Source: Echinometra lucunter
Taxonomy: Eukaryota; Echinodermata; Echinoidea; Camarodonta; Echinometridae
Assembly (NCBI GenBank): GCA_029962745.1
Contig: CM057156.1
Span: 165,185-229,184 of the forward strand
Direction of reading: 5' to 3'
Length of the DNA stretch: 64,000 nucleotides
Both the position numbers and the translations under genes were made by a program. The notes under the pieces were generated by a model. It searched no databases. It was not told the origin of the DNA and saw nothing but the letters and a program-made list of their open reading frames with translations. Shown piece after piece: positions 41,479 through 53,509 of this stretch (position 1 is its first letter; every line of letters starts with the position of its first letter).

Positions 41479-44400
41479 TTTTCATACAAGCAGAAACACA
41501 CACTGACTCATTACCGTAAGATAAAAAACATTGCACACATGTCAAAACTGTTTGCCTATTCATGAAATTGTATGCCAAGATTCTTCCCACGTCATGTCCT
41601 GCGCGAATTGGACTGCTGTTTAACGAATTTGAATGTTGTTTACACAGATAAATAAATGGAATTTTCTTTCTGCACTTTTGTATTCTAACAATAGTAAATC
41701 GCTTGCTAAAAAAATCAAATTGAATGATGATATTTGCTTTTTAAATGTTGATCCAAATTGTCAATCAATTTCGCGTGAAATTGAACTAAAATGTCGTTGA
41801 TTCCTATGATAAGTTTACGAAGATGGGGGGGGGGGGGAACCTATATATTCGTGTACCACAATATTCAACATGTTCAATACAATTCAAAGACGTGGTTTTA
41901 TATGCCCCAAAGTGAATTATGACTTCAGAGCAATTATAACGGCGCAGAGCCACATTGTTGAAAAATTCAGTGTTCGAAAATATAGTAAAGAAAAACATTA
42001 TATTCTTTGAACTGTACAAATTTATGATTAAGTGACAAACTGATCTTCTGATCACGTTGATTGAAATGCTATATAGAACATAAACTAGAAACGGTCGTAG
42101 AAAACATGACTATTTAACCAAAACCTTATAAATTGTAGGTTTTATTTTTAGGGGGTCTTTCTTTCGCCTTTGCTAAGAATAAAATAGTCTGATTAAAAGT
42201 TATTCAATTAGGATTGAACCTTTCTAGAAGTGGGTCAATTTCTCATTCTTCACATAAAAATCCGGTGATTAAATTTACCAATCACTTTGAGCCGTCAAAA
42301 TGTTAACCCCAAAGTATCCTAATTGCTTTTAATTTTCTTGAAGTATTGGAATCACCTTGGCCAAGCTCGGCCGACACTTTAAATTAAGATAGACGTGGTA
42401 ACCATGTGGATATAATGGTGATTATTTTGATTACGTTTGCGGGAAATTATTTCTAGACCCAAATGAAGAGAAGGTGAGAGGAAGCTGGCAAGGAAAGTAC
42501 TTCCGTTGACGGGAACTTTCTTTTAAACTTTACATAGCTGTCCTAGGGGGAAAAAATCTAAAAATGTTAGTCTTGGTGATTCAGGTTTGACTTTTGAAAT
42601 AAAGATTGATTTGAGTTTCTTCTTTGTTAACATATAAGGACGATTTCATTAAACTGTTCCAAACAACTATAATTTCTATCATTTAACAAATATTCGTTTT
42701 TGTGGTTTTTTTTTTTTTGTTTTTGTTTTTTTGTTGCTCTCAAAGTCTGGTGGTTGACATTTTACATACAGTAAAGAGTATCTAAATGCAAATTCTATTT
42801 AATATGTGGTTTAGACCGCACAGAAAAACAAGAAAGACATTTGTGAAGCCAAGTTCATGACTAAAATTGTGGTTAACAAGAAAAGGATGGGGACTGCATG
42901 GTATAAATGATCTCGGCGTATATTTTCATAGTCGTCACGACAAACATGACAATGCTAGCAATCTTCTGTTATCTTTACTTTTATTTATCACTCAAGTATC
43001 AACACCAAGGGTGTATCATTTTGTTGCCTTGTTGCTAGCTAATGAGGTCATTTTTTATTTTATTTCTTTTTAGCCTGATGATTTTTTATATATGATATGG
43101 CATATCCAAGCATGATACTGAGCTGGCGTAGAAAAAAAAACTTGTAGGTGATCTACGGAACGGAGAAACAATAATAAAGACCATATCAAGATCAATAACA
43201 CAATGACATGACAGAGTTGTTAATTATATTCCGTTTATTCCACACAACGTACACTCATTTCAGAATATTCGCATAAAAAAATAATTTATGACGGGAAATT
43301 ATAGCACGCGTTTCGTGTACCATCTTTCCATCGGATTATTTTCATCTTTTTGATGATATTTCTTGATATGAATGATATTTCTTGATTATGAATGATGTTT
43401 CCTGATATGAATGATATTTCCCCTCTCAAAGCTATGTTCTTCGGTGATGATAGCTACTAAATTCGCAATTATGATTAAGTTTCATCGATTTGATTGAGCT
43501 ACACACCTTCTCAAGGTTTATGGAAAAATATTTGATTTAAATGTTATTAAGGAAGGAGAATGGTGTAGTCACCGGAGACCAATGTTTTTTTAAAGCGCAC
43601 CTACTATGCACAATGTTTTTCCCACAAAACTCATTTCTGACAATGAAAGGACAAAAACGAATTGTATTAGTCCTACTTATAAATCAATATCTTTTAATCA
43701 AATGTAAATCGAAAACTGTTTTGAAATACACTATATAATTTTACCTTATTCAAGTAATTCAACTTATGAACTTGCTTTGCCGGTATGCTGGTCAACCTGT
43801 CTATTCTCTTTTCCAAATTAAGTTTGGAAACGGAGACTATTGATTCAGCCAACTCTGCGGACACCAATACACCAATATGCATACACCAATGAGCTCTCTC
43901 AGTCAGTGTGACGATCAGACTCCGATGTCGAAATTTTATGGATCAGCTTTAGCATCCTTATTCCAATGAACAGTCTGATTTAGGAAATGCATAATGACGC
44001 AACGACGAATGGATGCGTGCAAATAATCTGATCGAACGAGTCGAATATTCTGCGATCATTCACTCACGCAATAGTTTTTTTTATGCTGGTACACCCTCGC
44101 CGATGGCACCATAATTTGGATTTAAACATTTCTCGCCCTGATCGTCACTTGCTGGAAGAGTGAACAATGAGCGAATATTCAGGAGATCTTTGTTGATAAT
44201 ATTTTGAATTGTTTCATTTCAGACAAAACTACTGAAAAGTTTTGAAGCCCCATAGTTCATTTCGTGGTGGATATCTATTCTCGTTCTTACTGATTTCTGA
44301 TTGAAAATTACCGAGGATCACAGCGAACGTAAACAGAACATTTTGGCAAGAGACATCGGCTGACATAAGTGATATGCATGACAAAGTTTTATTGGAGAAA

Positions 44401-44584
44401 TTCAGCTATGTGATTTACTTATTTGTAATTGCTTGTTCTCAACCCAATTTGACAGAGATCGATATTCTGTGTGACTCTGTGCAAGGGGAATATTTTGATT
44501 AAATCTTTGTGAATCTTTTCTAAACTAGATACTAGATTGCAGCCTTACACTGGAGAAGTAATCAGTCTTGATTAATTTTCCATC
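41479..44584. other. Intergenic upstream of the complete Ig gene
   Basis: There is no convincing gene. A short imperfect tandem repeat (GATATTTCTTGATATGAAT) lies at about 43350-43425. T-runs and a poly-G run at 41825 are the only other simple features. The promoter and any 5' non-coding exon of the gene at 44630 should lie toward the right end. GATACTAGATTGCAG at 44528-44542 could be a splice acceptor, but I cannot confirm it. Confidence 0.45.
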
Positions 44585-44629
44585 ATGTGTGTTTTTTGTG
44601 TCAGAGTAAAATCAAGACATATTACCAAC

Positions 44630-46606
44630 ATGTCCTTGCGTTCCGTCCTCAAACTATACTTGTTTATAACCTTGTGCACCTTAATCAAAGGATCTAAGGC
44701 TCAACTACCAACTTTAGAAGAATCTCCAATGGATACCACTGGGGATGTGGGTGGTTCAGTAACGTTTAAGTGTACTGTTCGAAATCTAAACTCTTACAAT
44801 ATAATCTGGGCAAAGAGAATGCAGGGTGGAGGTATTGAATACATCAGTAGAAACTGGGATGTGTTTGACAACAATCCTAGACGTGCTAGATATCTGGTAC
44901 ACAACGACGAAGGAGAGCCGAGTTTTGACTTGGAAATCTTCAACTTGGAAACGGCGGATGAGGGTGTCTATGAATGTCGGTACGAACATACAAACCCTCC
45001 AACCAACGAGCTATTAGGATCAGCAACGCTGACAGTAATTGTCCCTGTAGAATCGGGTCCAACTTGCCAGTATGTTACTGTACCTTCAGACCAAACTGTC
45101 TACGATCTGAATTGCGTTTGGTCTTCAAATACTGCGAATCCTCCTGGAGAAATCTTCAAGAATGGGCAGTTAGTTCCAACAGATTTTCGTCTTCATGACC
45201 GAGTGATAAGTCGACAAATCTTAGATCGTTTAGATCAGTTGAGCGACTTCGAGTGTCGATGGACGTCGCCAATAACGGGTCGATCGACCGATTGCCGTTA
45301 TCAGCCGAATACTCAGGCGCCCATCATTCTTGGGGTCGAGCCGTACATGAATGGTGTCATGGTGGGTCAAACAGCAAGATTCGAATGTCTAGCTGAAATG
45401 GTAGTTTCAGCTTTCTCCAATCAGGATATCACGTACTCGTGGTCGATCACGAGGAACGGGCAGGTAGTCGATCTCGGTGAACGACAGAAGGGCTTGATGA
45501 AGCAGTCAATGAGAATTATTAACACTGAACCTGCCGATGATGGTTTAACAGTGATGTGCACTGCTAGCAGTATGGACGGAGTCGTAAATGGTGCGGGGTT
45601 TCTCGCCGTGTACCTCCCGACGTCGACATCGAGTCAACCAACAACGAAATCGATGACGGTTAGAGTCGGTAGCAGTTTAGCACCACGGAAAGATGGACCA
45701 TCGTTGAATACCACGGTCTTGGCAGTCATCGCAGTTTTATTGATGCTGATTGTTGTTCTGATTGTTGTGATCATTGTCCTTGCGAGATCGAAGACGCGTC
45801 GGGAAAAGTGGATAGCTATGGGGAGAGGTATGAGCTTTAAGAAGAATCGCGGTAGGCGAGGTGACCCACGCATGGATAAGGCCCATCTCCATGGCGACCA
45901 CGAGATGGCCTACCCGGATTCTAACCCTGATATCATTCGCGCTCACTCGACTTTACCTCCTATTTATGCCATGCCAGATAAATCAAGAAAGTCCAGTACA
46001 ATGGATGGTGGAGCACGGTATCCACCACGTCATTACACACCGCGTAGACATAGTCAGGGTGGCCCGGAATTTAAAGAAACGGAATTTATGGATCAAACAT
46101 CTGCTATGAATTCCAGTGATAAATATCCAAACCCGTATGAAGACATTGACCATGAAGCGGTCAATGATGCCAAGCGAATGCGCAGCAAGTCGCACACGGT
46201 GTCCCACTATTACCAAGATTCTCGTCAGTCATCATCGACCGGTTCACCGAGACGATATCGAGGGATGAAGTCGGCAGGGAGTGCGTCGATGCTGTACGGG
46301 AGGCCCGAGAAACCACCTCGAAAACCGTCCTTGATGAACCGAAAGAGCTGGGATCAACCGGGTTCGATTGAAAATCTTTGCAATTACGCTGTTTCAGACA
46401 CACAATCAATCAAGTCGTTCTCGAGTGCGGTATGTGAAGATAGCTACGCGTGCGTGGATGATGTCGGAGATAATACGATGACATCAGACTACATGGATAT
46501 GAATCCTGTTCTTAGTGATTCCACATTAGAAGATTCAAATAACGTCACACGAGAGAGCGAACTTTCAGGTTATGATGTACCGCCACTTTACGCAGATATA
46601 AATTGA
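44630..46606 (+). CDS. Complete three-domain Ig transmembrane receptor, 658 aa
   Basis: This is the only copy with an intact frame from signal peptide to stop. I prefer the ATG at 44630 over the in-frame ATG at 44585 because MSLRSVLKLYLFITLCTLIK then reads directly as a signal peptide. Domain 1 is V-type (Cys48 to Cys116, ending DEGVYECRY). Domain 2 has four cysteines (146, 162, 209, 222) with CVW and CRW. The linker is ILGVEPYMNGV, and domain 3 uses Cys253 and Cys310. A Ser/Thr stalk precedes the transmembrane helix (about residues 361-385), then KTRREK and a ~270 residue tail. Tail motifs include YAMP (446), YEDI, YAVS, YACVDDV, YMDM (621), YDVP (648) and YADI (654), plus the SH3-type RPEKPPRKPS. 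It probably signals from the plasma membrane through PI3K- and Crk/Nck-type adaptors once phosphorylated; that is inference. There is no kinase domain. The ligand is unknown, and no ortholog name is recognised. Confidence 0.9.
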   Translation: MSLRSVLKLYLFITLCTLIKGSKAQLPTLEESPMDTTGDVGGSVTFKCTVRNLNSYNIIWAKRMQGGGIEYISRNWDVFDNNPRRARYLVHNDEGEPSFDLEIFNLETADEGVYECRYEHTNPPTNELLGSATLTVIVPVESGPTCQYVTVPSDQTVYDLNCVWSSNTANPPGEIFKNGQLVPTDFRLHDRVISRQILDRLDQLSDFECRWTSPITGRSTDCRYQPNTQAPIILGVEPYMNGVMVGQTARFECLAEMVVSAFSNQDITYSWSITRNGQVVDLGERQKGLMKQSMRIINTEPADDGLTVMCTASSMDGVVNGAGFLAVYLPTSTSSQPTTKSMTVRVGSSLAPRKDGPSLNTTVLAVIAVLLMLIVVLIVVIIVLARSKTRREKWIAMGRGMSFKKNRGRRGDPRMDKAHLHGDHEMAYPDSNPDIIRAHSTLPPIYAMPDKSRKSSTMDGGARYPPRHYTPRRHSQGGPEFKETEFMDQTSAMNSSDKYPNPYEDIDHEAVNDAKRMRSKSHTVSHYYQDSRQSSSTGSPRRYRGMKSAGSASMLYGRPEKPPRKPSLMNRKSWDQPGSIENLCNYAVSDTQSIKSFSSAVCEDSYACVDDVGDNTMTSDYMDMNPVLSDSTLEDSNNVTRESELSGYDVPPLYADIN

Positions 46607-46950
46607 AATGAGTTTTATCATAAAGAAGAGGACACTATCTTCTGCGACTCTTCTTTCTTTCTGTTTGAATGGTCTAGATTAAACATAAGACTTAAGTAAT
46701 GTATTTACATTATCACTTATTGAATTAAGAAAGTAGGTCTAGTAGGTCAAGATTTATTGGTGAGATAGTTGTTGTAAATGTTCATTACAATAATATTAGC
46801 TAATTATATTAATTTAACAAAATATTCAAACTGTAGGTCTCTACAACTTTTTTTCGAGTAATGTCATAGAATTAGAAAAATGCATGTTATGACGAGGCTT
46901 GTCGTAATTTCTATTTGCTATTATGCTTGTTGACATTCTTGTACAGAGCT
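46607..46950. other. Probable 3' UTR of the complete Ig gene
   Basis: AT-rich sequence follows the stop, with a candidate ATTAAA polyadenylation signal at 46678-46683. The 477 bp repeat begins directly after this stretch. Confidence 0.4.
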
Positions 46951-47427
46951 TTAAAGGGGGTACCCAATGCTGAAACTAAGTTAGCTCATTTAAAAGAGCA
47001 TGATTTATTGGCAGAAAATCATCTGCCTAAGGTTTTTTTAAAAGTCGTGTTGCCAAGGAAACCCCCAAATGTGGCAAGATTTCAAAATATTTTTGACCCC
47101 TCAGCTGTGACCCAGTTTCAACTGGGTACCCACTTTTACGTCAAAATGACGTCAAAGTGGGGTACCTTGTCGCGCACTTCTAGCAAAATGCGCGCAAGGT
47201 ATAATATTGTACAGTCTAGCGCGCAGCACAACTGCAATGCGCGAAGCTGGGTACCCACTTTAACGTCATACCTCAAATTTTTTGGTCAGCTCTTGACTTT
47301 TTATGAGAAAATTATCCAAAATGCATTGATTTCGACTGAAAATCATTATATTTTCAATGTAATTTTTTCTTCGAATTCTATTCTCGATCATATATCAAAT
47401 TTTTTTACCATTGTGTAATCACTTTAA
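46951..47427. mobile_element. TTAA-ended dispersed element, copy 2 (477 bp)
   Basis: It is collinear with 33818-34306 over its whole length, with the same ends and the same central GTACCCAC...GTGGGTACC-like palindromes. Small indels separate the two copies. TTAA is present at both ends. Confidence 0.8.
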
Positions 47428-49496
47428 TGATTATATCAATCCGAAAAGATAATGAAACTATGAAAAAGCCAGTCACTGACAATGATGACATAAGCTCTGA
47501 CAAGAATATTACTTCATTTCTTAGAGAATATAAAAAGAGAATATGTGATACGTCTTGCATGCAAAAATATATGAATGGTAATAATTACATTTGATTCAAA
47601 TCTGAAGCAACATTTTGCAACTTACACCAAGAAAATTTTCAAAACTAATATAATAGCTATGCTATCCGCCGTAGTTAAAGCGTTGGCTGTACAATTTAAG
47701 ACTCCACCCCCCCCCCCCCCCCCGTTTCAGAATATATCACTGTAAACACGGGTGCCCCCAGGTTTTTCCGAAATCAACCAACTTATTTGAAAATAAGTTT
47801 TATGCTCTGATCAAAATCGATCCCTGTTCGAGGTGTTTCCCATCCTTTTTTTAAGTTACCCCCTGAATAAGTGAATACGTTTCGAACATAATAGTTAAAC
47901 TAATGAAGCCTAGTCTTTTCCCTTGTTTTTTTTTTTTTTTTTTTTTTTTGGTGACCTTTTTGGTCTTATTTTACACCCTAAAAGAGTCTCGCGTTTCACG
48001 TACCCTAACCCTCGAAAAGTGCCCTTTTAATGCTAGTGGAGGGAGGGGGTTCATGTGTTCACAGCAATTTCTTTAATCTCGCCGACACTCCCCTCAAAAA
48101 TGGTTGAGACTTTTATGTTATTTTTATGGAACGCACACTGTAGTCACAGTATGTATTGATTTCACTGGCAACTTTATCTTAAATTTCCATGAGCAAGTGC
48201 TACATGACTCATCTTTCTGTCTTCCATGTCTAGGCAACCGGATGTAAGATTTCTGCCACACAGTGAACTTCCTCATGAGATTATATTTATAAAGTCCACA
48301 CTTTTATTTCGATTAATGTCCACAACTTTAGATTTGACTCATACTATGTAAGATTCTTCTTTTCCAGCAGGTTAAAGCAGTTCATTTCCATTAGATTAAC
48401 TTTATCATGTACATTTTGATGTTCTCACAACAGATACATTTAAGAGATTACAATGCTTAGGAGGATCCTAAGCTAAAGGGGTGAATTTTATTCCCTTTAT
48501 CATGATTGTTCCGTTTTCCTTCTTACAAGACTGAATTTCTACAAGTTGCGTATGATTTTAACTTTGCAATACACATGATAAAAGAGGCTGCATTATGTAG
48601 ATACATTCTCGCTTCAAAAGCTTAACATCTATTGTGCACCATGGGAAATTGATGTTGTTATTGGAATGATCAGTATTTACACAGGTTCAGACCGTTAACT
48701 GAATGTTATCGTGCTTATGGGTTTATCCTGTTTATTGTTCTGTCTATGCACTGTGTAAGCAATAATAGCTCTGCTGTGTATTTTGGCAATAAATTTGTAA
48801 AGTACTGCGACATCAGTTATTGCGTGTCTACAAGTTTGCATTAATTTCATTTTTGAGGCATTTTTCTCGTATTGAGAAGTGAGAGGAGAAAGGGATCTTT
48901 TATCGTGATACTTACTGAATTTCATTCATTGTGGTGCTGTTTGACATGGAATATTCATATGTCGTGTAACATTACAAATGTAATCCGGCTTGTGCATGTA
49001 ATTTTATCATCTAACACCTGAACACTGCCTAATGCATTTTGATTAAGTTTAGACCTAGTTAGACACAGATTTCCTCCAAAGGCGAGTCCATTATCTGATA
49101 TTGGTCGTGTCAGGATTTAGAATGTTTTGAGAGTTCAGTGGAAACTATTTTCACATATGGTATCGGTGACATTAAAATACAATCTGTTTGTTTGCGAGAC
49201 CTATCATCTATCAAACTTAAGATGTCGAACTATATACTGCTACGGTATGTTCTTCAAACTCGCAAATGTTTCTATGCTGTGATTGTTCTGAAATGGCCAT
49301 ATTCCCAACAGGAATTATTTGCTTTATCTTTAGTCGTTTTAATGATTTTAGTTTATTTTACTTGAACCTGTTGAAAGTAATTCTTTACAAACAGCAAGTA
49401 AACAAAATTTGGTCATATAAAACTATAATGGGTATCTATTATAAGTATGTGCTAAATTTGCTTGTAAAAAATAAACGAAGACTTTGAAGTACACAC
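47428..49496. other. Intergenic, no gene seen
   Basis: A poly-C run lies at 47705-47723 and a poly-T run at 47930-47950. I found no coding frame with recognisable content. Confidence 0.5.
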
Positions 49497-49947
49497 TAAG
49501 AAAAAAGAGGTTCAATTTTGCACCCTTCAAATGATACACCTGGGGAGCGTTTCATGAAGACTTTTGTCGGTGAAAATCATCGACAAATTTTACAAGCTAC
49601 TGAAAATCCTCGCATCCGATTGGCTGACAGCAAATTAGTCGGTGAAAATCACCGACAAAACTCTTCATGAAATGCTCCCCAGGAGCTCCTTTTACGGGTT
49701 TGCACCCAAAGAAGCATTATGCACCATCAACATGATAGGGTGCAACGTTGTACCCTTCACGAAAGGAGCCAAATTTGCGCCCTTTTGGATGCACTGGATG
49801 CAATAATTTCTAACCGTTTATGATGCATAATTGCACGTTTAACATGTTCAAGGGTGCAGTTGGAAATTTCCGGGTGCAAACAAGTACAAAAGGAGACATC
49901 TTTTCACCTTTGTCATGTAGGGTGCAAGATTGCACCCTTTTTTCTTA
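49497..49947. mobile_element. Palindromic element, interrupted by another MITE
   Basis: The ends AAGAAAAAAGAGGTTCAATT and AGATTGCACCCTTTTTTCTT are inverted. TTGCACCC/GGGTGCAA words recur within. The 144 bp MITE 49540-49683 sits near the left end, so the outer element is older. Confidence 0.7.
49540..49683. mobile_element. Nested palindromic MITE
   Basis: The arms CTGGGGAGCGTTTCATGAAG and CTTCATGAAATGCTCCCCAG are inverted, and GTCGGTGAAAATCATCGACA pairs inward. The core CATCCGATTGGCTGACAGC relates it to 1194-1332 and 3693-3833. Confidence 0.8.
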
Positions 49948-51435
49948 TTATCCTCTGTCATGTTTTCACTGTGAATATATACTGATATAGTTATACTTAG
50001 GGGGGTAATACAGTAGACGAATAAACGCAGGATAGGCCGGTTGTATAATCATAAATGAGATAAAAAAGAGAGGAAATAAAAATCATTAGATAGTTGGGTT
50101 CCTGTCTGCCTGTGGTGTCATTTCCTGTTGAATACTGAATGAGTTATGGTTGTATGGTGCTTTATAGCTATGTCAGAAATCACTTCATGGGATCCATTGT
50201 GTCAGATTTATTGGACCTGGGTTTTATAGCCACTTCGTGGCTAAACATACTGATTTTCCGTCATTTTTGTATGTTAAGTGCAAATGTTTGTAATTATAAT
50301 CAAACATGTCAAACGGCAAGTTAAAAATTTTACTCTTCACAAATACAAACTACATATAATTATACCCAGAAATATTCTCTTTACGATTCAGTGCAGATTT
50401 TCAAAGACTACTGTCAAACCATCTACCAAAATACCCTCTCAAACATAACTGTCGATAAGTTAAGACGTGGCCTCGAGCCTAATTGCTCATAACCTTTACA
50501 TATTTATCGATATTTCATAATTTCTTCATTACTATTAACGAGTAAAGATTTGATTATTTTTGGAAACTCTCACAGGCACTTGCTGACTGGTTCTATTTTT
50601 GCCGTTGTCCTAGGTGATTTTGATCGCAACTATTAATTTCACTGGATGCTTATATGTCTCTATCTTTTAAATTCAATACGGATAGAACTTGTTAGCTTGC
50701 TCAGTGGGATAGCAGCTCAAGTTGATTTTATCTGAAAAATTCCATAAAATGAAGATGGAAGATGGACATTATGGGGAGGAGGGTACATGTACTTGACAAG
50801 ATGATTCTATTTCATATATTTTGGATGTATTTTTGGCACCACGAATTATTGATATATTTCTTTGCCAAGAATGCCTGCAATCTAACTATTCTAGTTTGCA
50901 TGCATGTGTAAATACTTGTCAAACTTTATAGGTTTTTTTTTTCTTTAAACCATCTTGTCATGCTTGAATGAACATGACGAAAAAAATTAAGAAATAATGA
51001 AAATTAAGAGATGCAAAGGGCAAGAGTTGTTCCGGCGGAGAAATCCCCCCCCCCCCCCCGTCATTTTTAAATGCTTGAACTACTGATATATTATTCTTTG
51101 CAAAGCACGCATGCCATTTAAGTATTAACATGAAGAAACGCAAATGAATTTTTTTAAAGGTGAAGCCTTCCGAGGCTGAATATCAGCCCCCTCCCCCCTA
51201 CTCCATCCCAGGTGGATTACGCCCCTGCACATGAAAGACATCGCTTTATACTTTATGTTTGGATTGCCTGTGATAGATAGATTATTATGGTCACTGCGGG
51301 GATGACACAAAACTTCCGTGATGACAACGGAAAGGAAACTCACGCTCGTTCGATCTAACTATTTTTCTATTGGCCGGCTTAAAAGTTCTTGCACTGATTA
51401 ATTAACTGGGTCATTAATTGCTTTTTATCGTTAGT
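49948..51435. other. Intergenic, no gene seen
   Basis: A poly-C run lies at 51046-51058, and a short repeat-like GGATTACGCC lies at about 51213. Nothing supports a gene. Confidence 0.5.
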
Positions 51436-51443
51436 ATTTGAAG

Positions 51444-51863
51444 CATTGGAGTAAATCCCAGGGGGATGGGGGATATATCCCCTCCACTTTTTGGAAAGGG
51501 GGGATGGCGTGTACAAATATCCCAACCCCCCCCCCCCCCATTTTTCAGGACAAATGATATTGTAATTAATCAGTTTGTGAAATTCTTTATTAAGATGTCA
51601 AAGTGGAATAGTGGAATTTAATTTGAAATACTCTTTAAAAAAAAAAAGTGGTTAGTTTTTACTCAATCGCTTCGCTCGCTCGCTCGCAAAATAAAAAGAA
51701 ATATATGTGTGTGAAAGTCTCGCAGGTGAGTGAGGGTATGCGTGGGTATACTTAAGTGTGAGTCTACGCAAGAAATTTCGGCAAAAAAGTCGATCATCCT
51801 CCCCCCCCCTCCCCCCTCCCCCCCCCCCCCCCCCCCCCTCCTCAAAACGGATTTACGCCGGTG
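51444..51863. mobile_element. Complete family A hAT-like element, 420 bp
   Basis: The ends CATTGGAGTAAATCC and GGATTTACGCCGGTG are inverted, and the flanking ATTTGAAG is identical on both sides (51436-51443 and 51864-51871). The interior has poly-C runs and one CGCTTCGCTCGCTCGCTCGC block. The target site is the edge of the neighbouring MITE (51868-52199). Confidence 0.85.
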
Positions 51864-51867
51864 ATTT

Positions 51868-52199
51868 GAAGAGCTTATTTCCAGAAGGCACTAAAATCCA
51901 TTTTTCACCGAAACAAAGGTTCTAGCACGACTGGAGGATTTTTCCATGTGCGCTTCAGTATCAATAATTTGAATATCAGAAATATATTAGGAAAGTAGAA
52001 AAAATGGGTCCAAAATATGTTTATTTCCAAAAGGCGCTAAATCGACTTTGCGTAAATCGAGGGAATTTATTTTTGGTACTTCTTACTGCGAAAAAAGTTT
52101 TGATGTTTCGAAGAAGGAAAATGGATTAAATCAAATTCCTTAATTGATAATCCAAATCACTCAAAGTGGATTTTGCGCCTTCTGGAAATAAGCTCTTCA
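51868..52199. mobile_element. Palindromic element with perfect 22 bp ends
   Basis: GAAGAGCTTATTTCCAGAAG and its inverse at 52180-52199 are perfect. Inner words AAATCCA/CAAAGTGGATTTTGCGCC repeat the theme, and TTATTTCCAAAAGGCGCTAA recurs in the middle (52020). ATTT is present on both sides and may be a short target duplication. Confidence 0.8.
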
Positions 52200-52750
52200 T
52201 TTTCTGCTGTAATTTTTCATTCAAGTTTAATTTACATTTCATTAACAAACACACGGTACAAGACAGCTGAACTGATTATATCATTATTTTATAAAACAAT
52301 GGATAAAACAAATAAGCATGAATATAAACTTGCTCAGTGATTTTTCTTAATCGTTATTCATTGGTTTGATTCAGAGCAAGACATACAACAAGAACTCACA
52401 TTATTATTGTCAGTATTATACGCATGATCTACATAATTATCAAGTCGGGAGAATGAGGTCACTGGGACGATTTTTTTTTTTCATTGAAATTGTTTTTGTT
52501 TGTTTTCTTTCTTTTTTTTTCTTCCTTCCTTTTTCATACAAGAAGGTTAAGTGAAGAGGATATAACAGACAGGTCATCGGTATCACATAAAGACAATGTC
52601 AACAGGATCTAAGTCTTACAGGAACTTCTTAAAGAGAGTCATAAGGAGGAGCTAGTGTTTTGCTTAACAACTATTTTCTTCCTGGTATTGAGAAACAGAA
52701 TTTTTAAATTCTGTGCAAGTTGAAATGTACGTCGAAGATCCCTATATTCA
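52200..52750. other. Intergenic, no gene seen
   Basis: AT-rich with T-runs around 52470-52530. No coding signal is visible. Confidence 0.5.
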
Positions 52751-52781
52751 CACCCCCCCCCCCTTCCTCGCTCTCCATCTC

Positions 52782-52864
<83 letters not shown>
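52751..52864. repeat. C-run and TC microsatellite
   Basis: Two poly-C runs are followed by about 70 bp of (TC)n. It is simple sequence only. Confidence 0.9.
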
Positions 52865-52867
<3 letters not shown>

Positions 52868-53284
52868 TCTCCCTTAGTCTTTCTCCATTTTCTCCCTCCA
52901 TAGACCATATTGCTTTGTCAATTACGTGTATTTTCAATGAAACCCTCCTCCGTGGGTGTGTTATCAGACTACTTATCAGTTCGTCACCCCGACGAACTGC
53001 TTTCCAAGGGTGTTTGATGATGTCTCGTTGAAGCTTCACCCACTCGGCTCGACGCAAGCGGAAATCATTTCTATTCGAGGACGTTTTTTTTTTTTTTTTT
53101 AAAGAAGTTTTCTGTCATGACATGCACGATTTACTACGTACACTTTACAAATGTCTCACATCAGTACAGGGGCCCAACTCGTGGGTAACAAACATTAAAT
53201 CGCTGTCAAAGTGGTCAACAATGAACATACCAAAAACAAATTTACATGTATACCGATTTTGGCTTCAGCTGCGATGGGTTTATG

Positions 53285-53394
53285 TTGCTTTACCATCATT
53301 ATTACTATCGTTATCATTATCATTATCATTATCATCACCATCATCATCTTTATTATCATTATTATTTCATTACTACTATCAATATGATTACTAC

Positions 53395-53477
<83 letters not shown>

Positions 53478-53505
53478 CATCATTATTATTATCACCATCA
53501 TCACG
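53285..53505. repeat. ATT/ATC microsatellite
   Basis: An imperfect TTATCATTATCA lead-in is followed by (ATT)n of about 75 bp. The poly-Ile, Tyr and Asn frames are artefacts of it. Confidence 0.9.
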
Positions 53506-53509
53506 CGTC

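Noticed and set aside
44585..44630. Upstream in-frame ATG as the start of the complete receptor
   Set aside because: Using it would put 15 mostly polar and basic residues before the signal peptide. The ATG at 44630 gives a standard one.
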